This document shows, piece after piece, positions 35,004 through 45,114 of a stretch of DNA of 64,000 nucleotides. Numbering within the stretch: position 1 is the stretch's first letter; each line of letters begins with the position of its first letter. Under the pieces are notes generated by a model. That model saw only the letters and a list, made by a program, of their open reading frames with translations, did not search any database and was not told the DNA's origin. The DNA is taken from NCBI GenBank assembly GCA_021432605.1, contig MU271144.1, forward strand, positions 2,042,606 to 2,106,605, given 5' to 3'. The DNA is from Coniochaeta sp. PMI_546. Its lineage: Eukaryota; Ascomycota; Sordariomycetes; Coniochaetales; Coniochaetaceae. The translations under genes and the position numbers were made by a program.

Positions 35004-36391
35004 ATGTGGTGGTTCTTCCGCGCCATATCGAGCACCCTCTTCCTCCTCAGCATTATCCTCCTGATCCCCATCTCCTTTGACGTCGGCGGCCGCGACACCG
35101 GCCTCGCCTACTCGCTCTCGCTTTTCCTCTTCTACTTCTTCTATAGCGCCAGCAAGCTATTGACACCCGAGTCGTCTCGTATACGATGGACTTTCACAAA
35201 CATCGTACGCCTCTCACAGTTTGTGGTTATTCCTGGCCTGCTGATCTGGGCTCTGAGCCGGTTCTCCATCGATGCCGGCAGCACGGATTGGGTTTCGAGG
35301 ACAATCGCGCATGTCACCACCAGGGCCAAGCCAGAAACCTGGCATGAGTGGTTCTTCGGGCAGGGAGGCGTGCTGGAAAATGTTACGCTTGGCGGGTGGG
35401 ATAAGACGTTGAGATACTCAAGTCCGGTGTTCCAGCTGCTGGAGGGTTTCTGCAGTCTACTGGTCATCCAGGCTGCTGGGCAGATCACTCGGTGGTTGGT
35501 AAACCGCGGACGAAGTGATACATGGGTGGTAAGTATTCCTGCCTGGTTTCAGCCCATACAGCTCCAATAGCTAAAGAGAACATCTCTCCGCAGATCATCC
35601 TCCTTATCGTTTCGGGATCTATCATCTCCAGCGCAGTCTACTTCCTCTGGCGCGTGGCCAACTTCCCGCAAATCAGCAACATTGACGCGACCCTCATCGG
35701 CGTGACAATGACTTCCGCAGTCTTCCTCTGCGCCTTCGGTATCGGCAGCGGGCGCGGAAACCCTGTGGAATCCTCCCTCCTCTTCGCTTACGTCGTCCTC
35801 TGCGTCTACCAGATCTTCACCGACTACCTCCCATCCTCAGAAGCAGCCGCGGCTGCCGAGCAGGCCGCTGCCGCACAGCCCGATTTCCCTCCCTTGCCGC
35901 CTATAATCATGGCGTCCTACTCGACCCTGATGCATATGCTCAGCAGCCTGCCGACGGCGATGCATTCCTCCTTCCAGTTCCTCTATGCGGCCTTCCAAAC
36001 CATCACGCCGAGCGTCATCATCTCGCTCACCTACCGCATCTTTGTCTTCTACGCCGCCACGCGCATAATACCCGCCGTGCGCGAATCCGGTGCGCGGGCG
36101 CTCATGCAGGAACCGTCGCTAGAAGACACGGACGCGGCGGGAAGGCTGCTCGGTTTTCTTTCGTGGTTCTCGCCCAGTATGCTTATCGCTGTCTATACCA
36201 GCTTACTGCTACAACATTTCACAGTCTCCAACGTTGGGGACGATGTCGGGTGGACGTTGAGAGGGGCTGATGCCGGTGGTAACATGTGGCGGTGGATCAA
36301 CATCGCTGCTACGATGGGGCTCTATGCTGTCGAGCTTTATCTTGGTGGTGACGGAGAGGAGGGGCTTACGGGGCACTGGAAGACGGACTGA
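35004..36391 (+). CDS. ice2: ER membrane protein Ice2
   Basis: Exons 35004-35528 and 35594-36391 give 440 aa; the 65-nt intron (GTAAGT...CCGCAG) joins SDTWV to IILLIVSG. The protein is mostly hydrophobic with about eight to ten membrane segments, the first of which (FFRAISSTLFLLSIILLI) starts near the N-terminus. The order of segments, the DVGGRDTGLAYSLSLFLFYF opening and the RLSQFVVIPGLLIWAL region fit the fungal ICE2 family (yeast 491 aa). In yeast, Ice2 sits in the ER, helps cortical ER inheritance and channels neutral lipid to membrane synthesis. An Ala-rich loop (EAAAAAEQAAAAQ) near residue 280 is a local low-complexity insert. The ATG has a good context (ACCATGTGG). Confidence 0.86.
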
Positions 36392-39300
36392 GCTTCGCAG
36401 CAGAAAGGAGCACGACGAATTCTGGGAGATAGGAGTCTCATTTATGAGAAGAGTCAAAAGCCATAACCTGATGGCTGTAATGGACGATCGAAGGTTGCCG
36501 GCACGGTTACTGATACCCACCTGATGAAGAAGAAGGACGGAGTGAAGGAAAAAGGGGGAAATGAAGACGAGGAGTCAGGCCTCATGACAAACGGCACAGC
36601 GGAGAGAGATTGTCCTCCCATGGGCATGGCAGTTGTGGAGGAGCCGGGAGGGCGGGCGAGGTTACATTTTCGAGAAGATGCTGGGGCAATCATTCTTTTG
36701 CCTGCTATTTTTTTCATGATGGAAATACAGTCACGGCATTGGTCGAACGGCGGTTACGGGATTGTCACTAGGGTACCCGGACCATGGGCGGTAACCAGCA
36801 CAAAGCGACAGGCGTTAAGGCGCGTTGTGGATGCGGAAGGCATTTTCTTGTTTCGGACGATCTGTATCTCACGAGGCATATTTCTCTTGAAGTTTACTGT
36901 TGTACCACACTCGAGAGCGCGTGCATGATTCTTGTTTGGCTGTGACGCTGTCTGAGGGGGATAATGACGGAAGAGACTACTTCGCTGCGCATTGTAAATT
37001 GATGTCTGCTTCGAGGTCGCGTAGCAGAAGGGGATCAGTGAGGAACTCAGTGGACAATAACCATTGCTGTCTAGAAGAGCACTCTCTCGGCCCTAATGTT
37101 ATGGGCTTCGTTTACGGCCTAGCATATCCCGAAAGAGGTCCTAAATGCGTGGTCAAGGACGAGCAACCACATCTTGGAAGTTGATATAGGGTCAAGGGAC
37201 CATTTTCCAGAATGGCATTAGCACCTACATCGACCTAGGTCTAAACACTTGAAGTGTTCCTCCTGTCCCAGTCTTTCCTCCGCTTGGGCTCGTTCTACGC
37301 TCATTGGTTGGATATATGGTGCAGGAACTGCTTCGTCTCGAGGCGACACCGACAACATCTCTGTCTTCTTGGCTGTGTGATGGGATCGCCATCAAATGTC
37401 ACACTGCAATACCCGGTTGTGCTCATCTCTTCGGGTAAGGCGGCAGGGCAAGATCATCGGCTCGAAGGACTTCATTCGTGTCAGGACGAAACTATTAGGA
37501 ATGTGCTATGTCGGGGGAGGAGTATGACATGTGACTACAGGGGGCTTGTTGAAACCATCATCTGCCACATTGGAAGACATATAGCCCCCATCTCTAGATT
37601 TTCCTCGATATTTTGTATGCTATTACAGGCCTCCTCAAAGCCACGCCTAATATGGTCAAATAGACCAGGACGATAGCACAACGCCGCTACCAGACCAGTC
37701 GGCGGTAGACACGGTGCGATCAGCCTCTTCAAGTATCTGATGTGGTCAACTGGACGCAGTGTCACTCCTGGACAGAGGCAGAATTCGAACGGTATCTGTC
37801 CTCTTATTCGGACGCTGTTTTTGGTGCTTGGACCTGAGAACTGTTCCATACCAGCCAATGTTTCACCTGAGCGACAGTAGCACAGCCAGAACTCGGTGGT
37901 CTTTGTTCGATAGCGAAACTGGTCAGAGAGCTCCTAATGTACTTCGTTGTCATCTTGAATGTCTAAACACTCACGTCAGGGGGTCGCGGCGCTCGGTAAT
38001 GGTAACAACGTATTGACCGCACTGGCCTGAGTGTAAGTCTAAGCTCGGGCTTGGGGTAGGCATGCCAGGGCAGCCCGTAGAGGAAAGATGTCCAGCCTTG
38101 TAGAGATGTAATGCGGAAGAGAGAAGAAACTCAGAGTGTCCTGTACCAACTCTACAGCTTTTTTGGTGATTTGGGGAGACGGGGGTAATATCTTCTTGCC
38201 AGACAGTGCCCCTTCAGAGGCGCAATCGAGAAGATGCCGATCTGAGCTGGTGAGACCATTGTCAGCCCGGAAGAGCGGACGACTAGATGGCATTACCGTA
38301 GCCAGATCGGTGCGCGCATCTGCCTATCAGAGGAGGTCCATGGTCGATGGCCTCTGGACCAATATGTCTCACAAGGATAAAGGGTTCTCGAGCAACGTAA
38401 CTTGAACATGACCATGGCGTACCTAGTGGCCACCACGGCAGTGCTTAAGGAGCGGCAAAAGGGCTTGCACAGTCCCACAAAGCCTCTGCGATGCTTGAGC
38501 GGCAGACTGGGACAAACTATCTCGCAGCCACGCTGACCGAATCAACGGAACATCAGGTTACTTGCACTCCGTATCCGCCAATCAACACCATTGTATGCCA
38601 GGTATAAGCGTATTGGACGTATTGAACATGATTCACACCCTATAACAAGGGCATGTCCTTTGACATTCATTGGGCTGACAGCGCCTAGGCAGAGAACATG
38701 GTTACGGAAGCAAATGGTTCGGCCACCCGGAACTTCACACTACAGACATGGAGCGGTGCATCTACATACAGGACGAGGCGAAGAGAAAGACAACGAGGAA
38801 ATATGCGGTATGCGAGACCGGTTGTCAGGTGTATCTAGGTGTGCCTTGCTAGCAGGTCAACATCGAGTCGTGGATGGAGATTATGATAGGGCTTGGAGAA
38901 AGATGATAGACGCCATGCTGGATGAGTGTGAGCGAGCGATGTGGAACAGAGATGGATAAGGTATGTTTCGATCAAGAGAGTCCCTCGTCTCTATACTCTA
39001 TAGAGTTTCCAAGAAGGATCACCTTCATAGGATCGTGATAGACCTACCTATTAACCAACTTGGGACAGTAGACTATAGTTACCTTAGGTAGGTAAGGGCT
39101 GACTTCGTATATTCCTTGTAAGCATCTAAAGCAACGACAAGTACGATCGCGCCCACTGATTCCAGTGGTGTTGCCAGTGTGTTCTTCAAGGTCAAGTTGA
39201 TGTTGAAGGGAAGATGTACATACCGGTATGGACGTGCGAATTGCCGGCGTATTCGTATCAGTATTTAAGATTGAGGATACGAACCCATCCCAACGCGGAG

Positions 39301-39979
39301 TCCCTGAATTCTTGGCAATTACACTTTCCATGCCCCGGCCAACCACAAGGTCAACAATTGCTAGCCCCAGATCTTAAGATTGGCCAATCGAGCACTAACC
39401 TTGAAGGATCTTTAGCGGGACTTCGGCCGCTTCTGCTCTGCACTGTCTGCAGGTGTCGTCTAGAGGCGAATGTTTGCATTGCATTCCATGCCCACTGCTC
39501 GTCTGCATAACCTGGAAACCTTCCGTGTCATCACAGACGCCGAGAGCCGTCCGTCTCGTTCTTTCCCCCCCAAGGGTGATTGTTGTATCGGGAGTCTTAA
39601 ACAGCTCTCCGTCACATTCTTTTGCAGCAATCTTTCCCCTCCGCTCTTTGGATCCTGTATTTGCTGGGTTTGCGCGTTTCTACCTGGTCAATCAGCCACA
39701 CCAGCAACCACCCAGGGGTATTGCCCAACATGTCCACTAGGTATTCGCTCAGACAGACACCAAAGTAAGTTATTGTCCCTCAAAATCTGAATTTGTCCTG
39801 TCTTGTCAGGTGCACAAGTGTAGCATATACCAATTGCGAAGAAGGGAGCACAAGTGGTGGTCAGCCGCGGATGCACACTTTCTTGGCGAAGGAATCCAGG
39901 GGTCATCCATTTCTTTGGCTTTGTTTTTATTGACATTCACTAACACGTTTCCAAAAGGAAGAAGGAGCTCTTCAATGGC
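36392..39979. other. Gene-poor region between ice2 and erg4
   Basis: About 3.6 kb with no supported gene. One minus-strand ATG frame (38293-38039, 84 codons) reads like protein but lacks a domain, and weaker protein-like text continues at 37858-37535; together they may be a relic. The right end should carry the erg4 promoter. Confidence 0.5.
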
Positions 39980-41713
39980 ATGGTCGAGACGCCCGTCGCC
40001 CGACCATCCCGGCGAAAGTCGTTGTTTCCTGTCGACGGATCCGATGCCGATGGCGACTCGAGCTCGGCAACCGAGTCGACCAGATCCCGCCCGATTCGAA
40101 GACGCACAACCGCCAAGTTCATCGAGCATATTGACGAGGATGTTGACGGTGCCTCAACTCCCCCGACCTCCTCTCCGGAACAGGACACCCCTGAGCCCAC
40201 TGTCAAGCCGGACCTGCGAAGCGGAGCCACCAAAAAAACAAATGGCGCGAACGGCCACATCAAGAAGGAAGAGGTTGTAGATGGCTGGTGCCCCGGCATG
40301 GACCCCAAGATCGACTACTCTGGCGAGTTCGAGTTCGGTGGCTCCCTAGGTACCGGCGCCATGATGATAGGCTTCCCAATCCTTATGTGGTACATGTGGA
40401 TCGGCGCGACCTACTACGAAGGCGGAATCCCAACGCGTTTGCCCGGCCAGACCTGGAGCGCCTTCGCCTCACACCTCGCCAACCTCGTCTACACCGGTGC
40501 CTTCCCTCATGCAAAGGCATGGGCCATGTACTGGATCTTCTTCATCTTCGAGGGAGCCTGCTACTGCCTCCTCCCCGGTATCTGGGCGTATGGTAAGCCT
40601 CTCCCGCACATGGGCGGCAAGCAGCTGCCTTACTACTGCTCCGCCGTCAGCGCCTTCTACACCACCGCCGCCGTTGCCGCGATTCTGCACTTCACCGGTC
40701 TCTTCAAGCTGTACACGATCATCGACGAGTTTGGCCCCCTACTCACAGTCGCCATCATGTCCGGCTGGATCGTCAGCATCATCGCCTACATCTCCGCCTT
40801 CGCCCGCGGCGCCACCCACCGCATGACGGGCCACCACATCTACGACTTCTTCATGGGCGCTGAGCTCAACCCCCGCATGTTCGGCATCCTCGACTTCAAG
40901 ATGTTCTTCGAGGTCCGGCTCCCCTGGTACATCCTCTTCCTGCTGTCGGCCGGCACCGCCGCCCGCCAGTGGGAGCGTTACGGCTACGTCTCGGGCGAGG
41001 TGTGCTTCATCCTCATGGCGCACTACCTCTACGCCAACGCCGTCTCCAAGGGCGAGGAGCTCATCGTGACCACCTGGGATATGTATTACGAGAAGTGGGG
41101 CTTCATGCTCATCTTCTGGAACTTGGCCGGCGTCCCCCTGACCTACTGCCACTGCACCATCTACCTGGCCAACCACCATCCAGACGAGTACCGCAAGAAC
41201 CGTTACGTCCTGGCCGGCATGTTCCTCGCCTACCTCTTCGTCTATTGGGTCTGGGACAGCTGCAACAGCCAGAAGAACCGGTTCCGCGCCATGGAGCGCG
41301 GCACCATGATCCAGCGCAACTCCTTCCCCCAGGTGCCCTGGCAGACGCTGCACAACCCAAAGACCATCCCCACCAGCACCGGCGACGCCATCCTGGTCGA
41401 CGGCTGGTACGGCCTGGCGCGCAAGGTGCACTACACCTGCGACATGTTCTTTGCGCTCAACTGGGGCTTCATCACCGGCTTCCGCAGCCCATTCCCGTGG
41501 TTCTACCCCGTCTTTTTCTGCTGCATGATTGCGCATCGCGCATGGCGGGACATCCACCGCTGCAGGGCCAAGTACGGTGAGGCTTGGTTGGAGTATGAGC
41601 GGAGAGTGCCCTACTTGTTCATTCCGGTAACTTTGCCCTTTTCTTCTTTCTCACTTGTCCTCCCCCGTTATTTTGAGATCTTAGCACTAACTGAGTTGCA
41701 GTATGTCTTCTAA
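39980..41713 (+). CDS. erg4: Delta(24(24(1)))-sterol reductase Erg4
   Basis: Exons 39980-41626 and 41702-41713 give 552 aa. The final coding exon is only 12 nt (Tyr-Val-Phe-stop), so the protein ends VPYLFIPYVF, the usual Erg4 ending. The 75-nt intron has a CTAAC branch, a multiple-of-three length and no stop; if read through it would add 25 wrong residues. Erg4 uses NADPH to reduce the C24(28) double bond in the last step to ergosterol, in the ER membrane. A basic, disordered N-terminus (about 105 residues) is followed by the ERG4/ERG24 reductase domain: [20 protein letters not shown], about eight membrane segments, [12 protein letters not shown], and the C-terminal signature [20 protein letters not shown]. 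Family identity is firm; Erg4 rather than Erg24 is judged from overall similarity and the C-terminus. Confidence 0.93.
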   Translation: MVETPVARPSRRKSLFPVDGSDADGDSSSATESTRSRPIRRRTTAKFIEHIDEDVDGASTPPTSSPEQDTPEPTVKPDLRSGATKKTNGANGHIKKEEVVDGWCPGMDPKIDYSGEFEFGGSLGTGAMMIGFPILMWYMWIGATYYEGGIPTRLPGQTWSAFASHLANLVYTGAFPHAKAWAMYWIFFIFEGACYCLLPGIWAYGKPLPHMGGKQLPYYCSAVSAFYTTAAVAAILHFTGLFKLYTIIDEFGPLLTVAIMSGWIVSIIAYISAFARGATHRMTGHHIYDFFMGAELNPRMFGILDFKMFFEVRLPWYILFLLSAGTAARQWERYGYVSGEVCFILMAHYLYANAVSKGEELIVTTWDMYYEKWGFMLIFWNLAGVPLTYCHCTIYLANHHPDEYRKNRYVLAGMFLAYLFVYWVWDSCNSQKNRFRAMERGTMIQRNSFPQVPWQTLHNPKTIPTSTGDAILVDGWYGLARKVHYTCDMFFALNWGFITGFRSPFPWFYPVFFCCMIAHRAWRDIHRCRAKYGEAWLEYERRVPYLFIPVTLPFSSFSLVLPRYFEILALTELQYVF

Positions 41714-42440
41714 TGTGAAGCTTGGAACAAAATGGCAGTGGTGATGCATATATGCCGTCGGCTTCATATATTATAATGTAATGAGACGGGAGGAGGGGAG
41801 GGTCTTGAAACAGCTACTCAAAAGGAGGCTCGAGCATATTCTGTGTGTCTGGTTGTTGAACCACGGCCTTTTAGACGTTTAATTTCCTCCGAGCAGGCGA
41901 CTGCCCGTAGTTTCTGTACATAGGTTTAGATATTCGCTTCGCATGTGCAGGCGTAACTGAGGGAGATCCATATCGTCTGTCTATAAGCTCAATATGCCAA
42001 GGAGCGCAACTACGCATGAAGACCGCAGGGACGATAGCACACGATTACTGGAGCTTAGACTACACATTCTTCGCGCCCATCACTCCTCTATACTGATGAG
42101 AAACCCACCCACCTAAGCGTGATGTTTGAGCAATAAAAAAAGTAAATAGTACATGTTCGTCCAGGAAGAAGCCATTACCGATGCTTTCCTAACGATGCGC
42201 CCACTTTCCCTGCCGCACCCCCCTTCACCTTGCTCCCTAAGTAACTTCAACACGCATCAGTGATGCCAACTCCGTGTAATCCGGTGTAACCCGAGACCAT
42301 TACATCATGGTTCGGGATGAAATGCCAACGCGTGACATTGAGACAACAGCACGATACAGACGGGCTGTGGTGATGAGTACAGCTTGTCGCCCTCCTTCTC
42401 GCTTGCATTGGTCAAGGTATGTTTGGCCAAGCCTGGCTAT
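41714..42440. other. Convergent spacer between erg4 and vma3
   Basis: 3' UTRs of two converging genes. No gene seen. Confidence 0.65.
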
Positions 42441-43346
42441 TTAACATCCTGTGTTCAATGTTGCTTTCGAGTTCATGAGTAGCGCAACGATGAGACCGTA
42501 CAGACCTATCGGTCATAGTTAATCGACTGATACACAGAACCTAAGGGGGCTTATATCTGTAAGTAACGACTTACCCAAAACTTCGGCAAAAATGAGAATC
42601 AGGATCATGCCGACGAAGAGTCGTGGTTGTTGCGCGGTACCCCGGACACCAGCGTCTCCCACAATTCCGATGGCAAAACCAGCAGCGAGACCAGCAAGAC
42701 CGACAGCGAGACCAGCACCGAGTTGGATGAAACCTGTGAACAGAGCGTAACCGTCCTGCTTGAGACCGTCGGAGATCAGGACAGAGACGACGAGGCCGTA
42801 GATACCGATGATACCAGCCATAATGACGGGGACAATGTCTGTTCAGGTGCAGATATATGTAAGCACCGTGCCTGATAGAGGCCGCATAGCTAACAGGAAA
42901 TGCCATGACGCAAGAAAGGAGGGAACAAACTCTTGACGATGAGATCAGGACGGAGAACACCCATGGCAGCGATACCGACACCTGACTTGGCTGTTCCGTA
43001 GGAGGCGCCTAGGCAGGTGAAGACGATGGCTGCTGTGCAACCCATGGCACCGAAGAAGGGCTGATAAGATAGTTAGCAGGGTGCCGTGGAGGAGGGAGAT
43101 GGCTCGGAGACGCCGCGCAGTCGAGAACGGAAACGGCGGAGCGCGAGAGAGAACTGACCGCGTAGGCAGGGCTGTATGGCTCGCATGTTAGAACTTGGTC
43201 TCGAAAGTATGTGGTTTGATATGAAAAGAGGAAACGGCATGGGGATGGATAAAGCAGGAAGACCTTGGTGACGAAAGAGGAGCTTGCCCACAGGGCGAAG
43301 CTGATGGAAGCAGCAAGGGATCCACGACTTACCAAAGGTCCGACAT
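42441..43346 (-). CDS. vma3: V-type H+-ATPase proteolipid subunit c (Vma3)
   Basis: Five exons, 43346-43333 (14 nt), 43171-43159 (13 nt), 43060-42931, 42838-42575 and 42505-42441, give 161 aa, the normal length. The splice map is set by the protein, which starts [20 protein letters not shown] and ends [20 protein letters not shown]. Subunit c forms the rotating ring of the V0 sector and carries protons into vacuoles and Golgi. Four membrane helices are visible; the essential proton-carrying residue is Glu138 in [13 protein letters not shown] (yeast Glu137). The glycine-rich helix [21 protein letters not shown] is typical. It is subunit c and not c' (Vma11), judging from the N-terminus and [10 protein letters not shown]. 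Splitting the first nine codons over two tiny exons is unusual and would defeat most gene finders. Divergent from snu13. Confidence 0.94.
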
Positions 43347-43958
43347 CTTGTAGATAGGATCTGAAGCTGGATCAATTAAGGAGAGGCTGGATTATTTGAT
43401 CGAGACAAGCCGATGAAGCTAGCTGCGCAAATGAAGTCGACAGGCGGTTGTTGTCTGTTGTGTGGAGTTGAGTTGCCAGTGCGTGCAGCGGAGGTGACGA
43501 TTTGAAGTTGCTGTCTGAGTGCTGGAGCGAGGTGTTTCCAGGTCAAAGCTAGACCCACTCTTTGTCTGATTGGCCACAAGCTTTTGATGTGCAAAGGCCA
43601 GCACAAGCCACAAATAATCTCTCTCTGCATTACGTCAGCCGGGTTTCGGTGAAATGCTTTTTCCTCCTTCACCCACCTCACCTCGCTTAGCTTTCCAAAA
43701 GTGACCAAGCGTGATCGTCAATCGCCTCGCTTAACGGCAAATCCCCGGCGAAACAGCAAAAAAATGGCGGCGCAGGAAAATCGAGTCGCAAAGATGGAGG
43801 TTACTTTCAAGTTTTCTACAGAGTACATCGACCGCAATCGAGAGGCGAGCCAACGCAGTGAACCCTCGAACGACCAGAACACCATCACCACTCGCCAAGT
43901 CACGACCGAGACTACTTTGACCACAGTCACCACCGAGACTACTTCCACCAACCCTACC
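43347..43958. promoter_or_regulatory. Divergent promoter of vma3 and snu13
   Basis: A 612-bp spacer between two housekeeping start codons. Its right part (43701-43958) is open in frame with snu13; see the findings. It contains a partial tandem repeat ACCGAGACTACTT around 43908-43943. Confidence 0.6.
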
Positions 43959-44456
43959 ATGTCTGAGCAGAACGAGTCCGCCGCCTGGCCCAAGGCCGAC
44001 GCTGCTTTGACCCAGGTGAGAAAGGCTCTCAGATCAGACAGCCTGATGAACGCTTTGACTGACATGCTTCTAGGAGCTCCTTGACCTGGTCCAGCAGTGC
44101 AGCCATTACCGCCAGCTGAAGAAGGGTGCCAAGTAAGTTATATTACGCTCTTCTGTGTCGGTCGGGGTTCTTGCTAACATGTATGCAGCGAGACCACCAA
44201 GTCTCTGTCCCGTGGAACCAGCGAGCTGGTCATCCTCGCTGCCGACACCACCCCTCTCTCGATTGTCCTGCACATCCCCCTGCTGTGCGAGGACAAGAAT
44301 ACGCCCTACATCTACGTCCCGTCGAAGCTTGCCCTGGGCCGTGCCACTGGTGTCTCTCGCCCTGTCGTTTCGGTCAGCATCACCTCCAACGAGGCTTCCG
44401 ACCTGTCTAGCAAGATTAAGGCTATTCGCGAGAAGGTCGAGCGTGCGGCTATGTAA
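43959..44456 (+). CDS. snu13: U4/U6.U5 tri-snRNP and C/D snoRNP protein Snu13 (15.5K)
   Basis: Exons 43959-44015, 44074-44132 and 44189-44456 give 127 aa (yeast 126). Introns are 58 and 56 nt. Snu13 is an L7Ae-family RNA-binding protein that recognises the kink-turn in U4 snRNA and box C/D snoRNAs, acting in splicing and rRNA 2'-O-methylation. Visible features: LDLVQQCSHYRQLKKGANE; the RNA-contact signature RGTSELVILAADTTP; HIPLLCEDKNTPYIYV; SKLALGRATG. The family is among the most conserved known and the match is unambiguous. The ATG giving MSEQNESAAWPKAD is the standard start; in-frame ATGs at 43764 and 43794 could add 65 or 55 residues. Confidence 0.96.
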
Positions 44457-45114
44457 ATCGCCGACCTCCTTGGGAGTTTTAGCTTGATAACTGCATGTTT
44501 GAGGGACCGGAAAAGGACGTGCAGGCATTACCAATGAGGCCGACTGTGAAGGTGCTCGTACTATGAGGATACTGCAGCCATTTGGCTTTGTGCGCAGAAG
44601 GCGTTAACGGACTGGAGTTCCGGATGAGTTACACGTGTACTTGGCACAGCCAGTATTGAAAATGTGAATAACGATCCTTGACACCTGATGCCACCTCGTG
44701 TGGAAAATGTCTCTCCATTGCCCAGTCAATTCCTGTTGCCATCATAGAATGTGGGGGTTGCAGCGGGATGCAACTCATGCAGGTTGGCGCATGTGCCCCG
44801 CCAATCCGTGTGCTTGACAGACGCCAGTGACATAATTGACATAATTGCGTCTCATCTCCTTCCCAGCTTTTTGAATCCTAAGATCTTCCAGAAGCTGACT
44901 GTGTCTTTGGGATCAACCTGTTTTGTTTTCTCGTAGAACTTAAAGATTCTTTTTCTGCTACAGCTACCTTTAGACTGTGTGAACATCGCCTGAGGGACGG
45001 TCCTCACTCTAGCCGTGAGGACATCACCGTCTCAGCTCGTCTTTACCAACAGATTCTCCGTCTCCTAGTGCCTTGTTGACACCCCATTAGATCTGATGAC
45101 ATAGAGTAACCAAG
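44457..45114. other. Spacer between snu13 and the Sac phosphatase gene
   Basis: 3' UTR of snu13 and promoter/leader of the next gene. A 61-codon open frame at 44751-44936 shows nothing recognisable. Confidence 0.6.

Noticed and set aside
34637-35080. 147-codon plus-strand open frame before ice2
   Set aside because: It begins with TTG, overlaps the ice2 start in a different frame and has no domain.
39105-39111. TCGTATA, a sterol-response core known from yeasts, upstream of erg4
   Set aside because: One 7-mer 870 bp from the start is expected by chance, and the yeast factor that binds it may not act here.
40739-41557. 272-codon minus-strand open frame
   Set aside because: Antisense shadow of erg4; composition is Val/Glu/Asp/Gly-rich noise.
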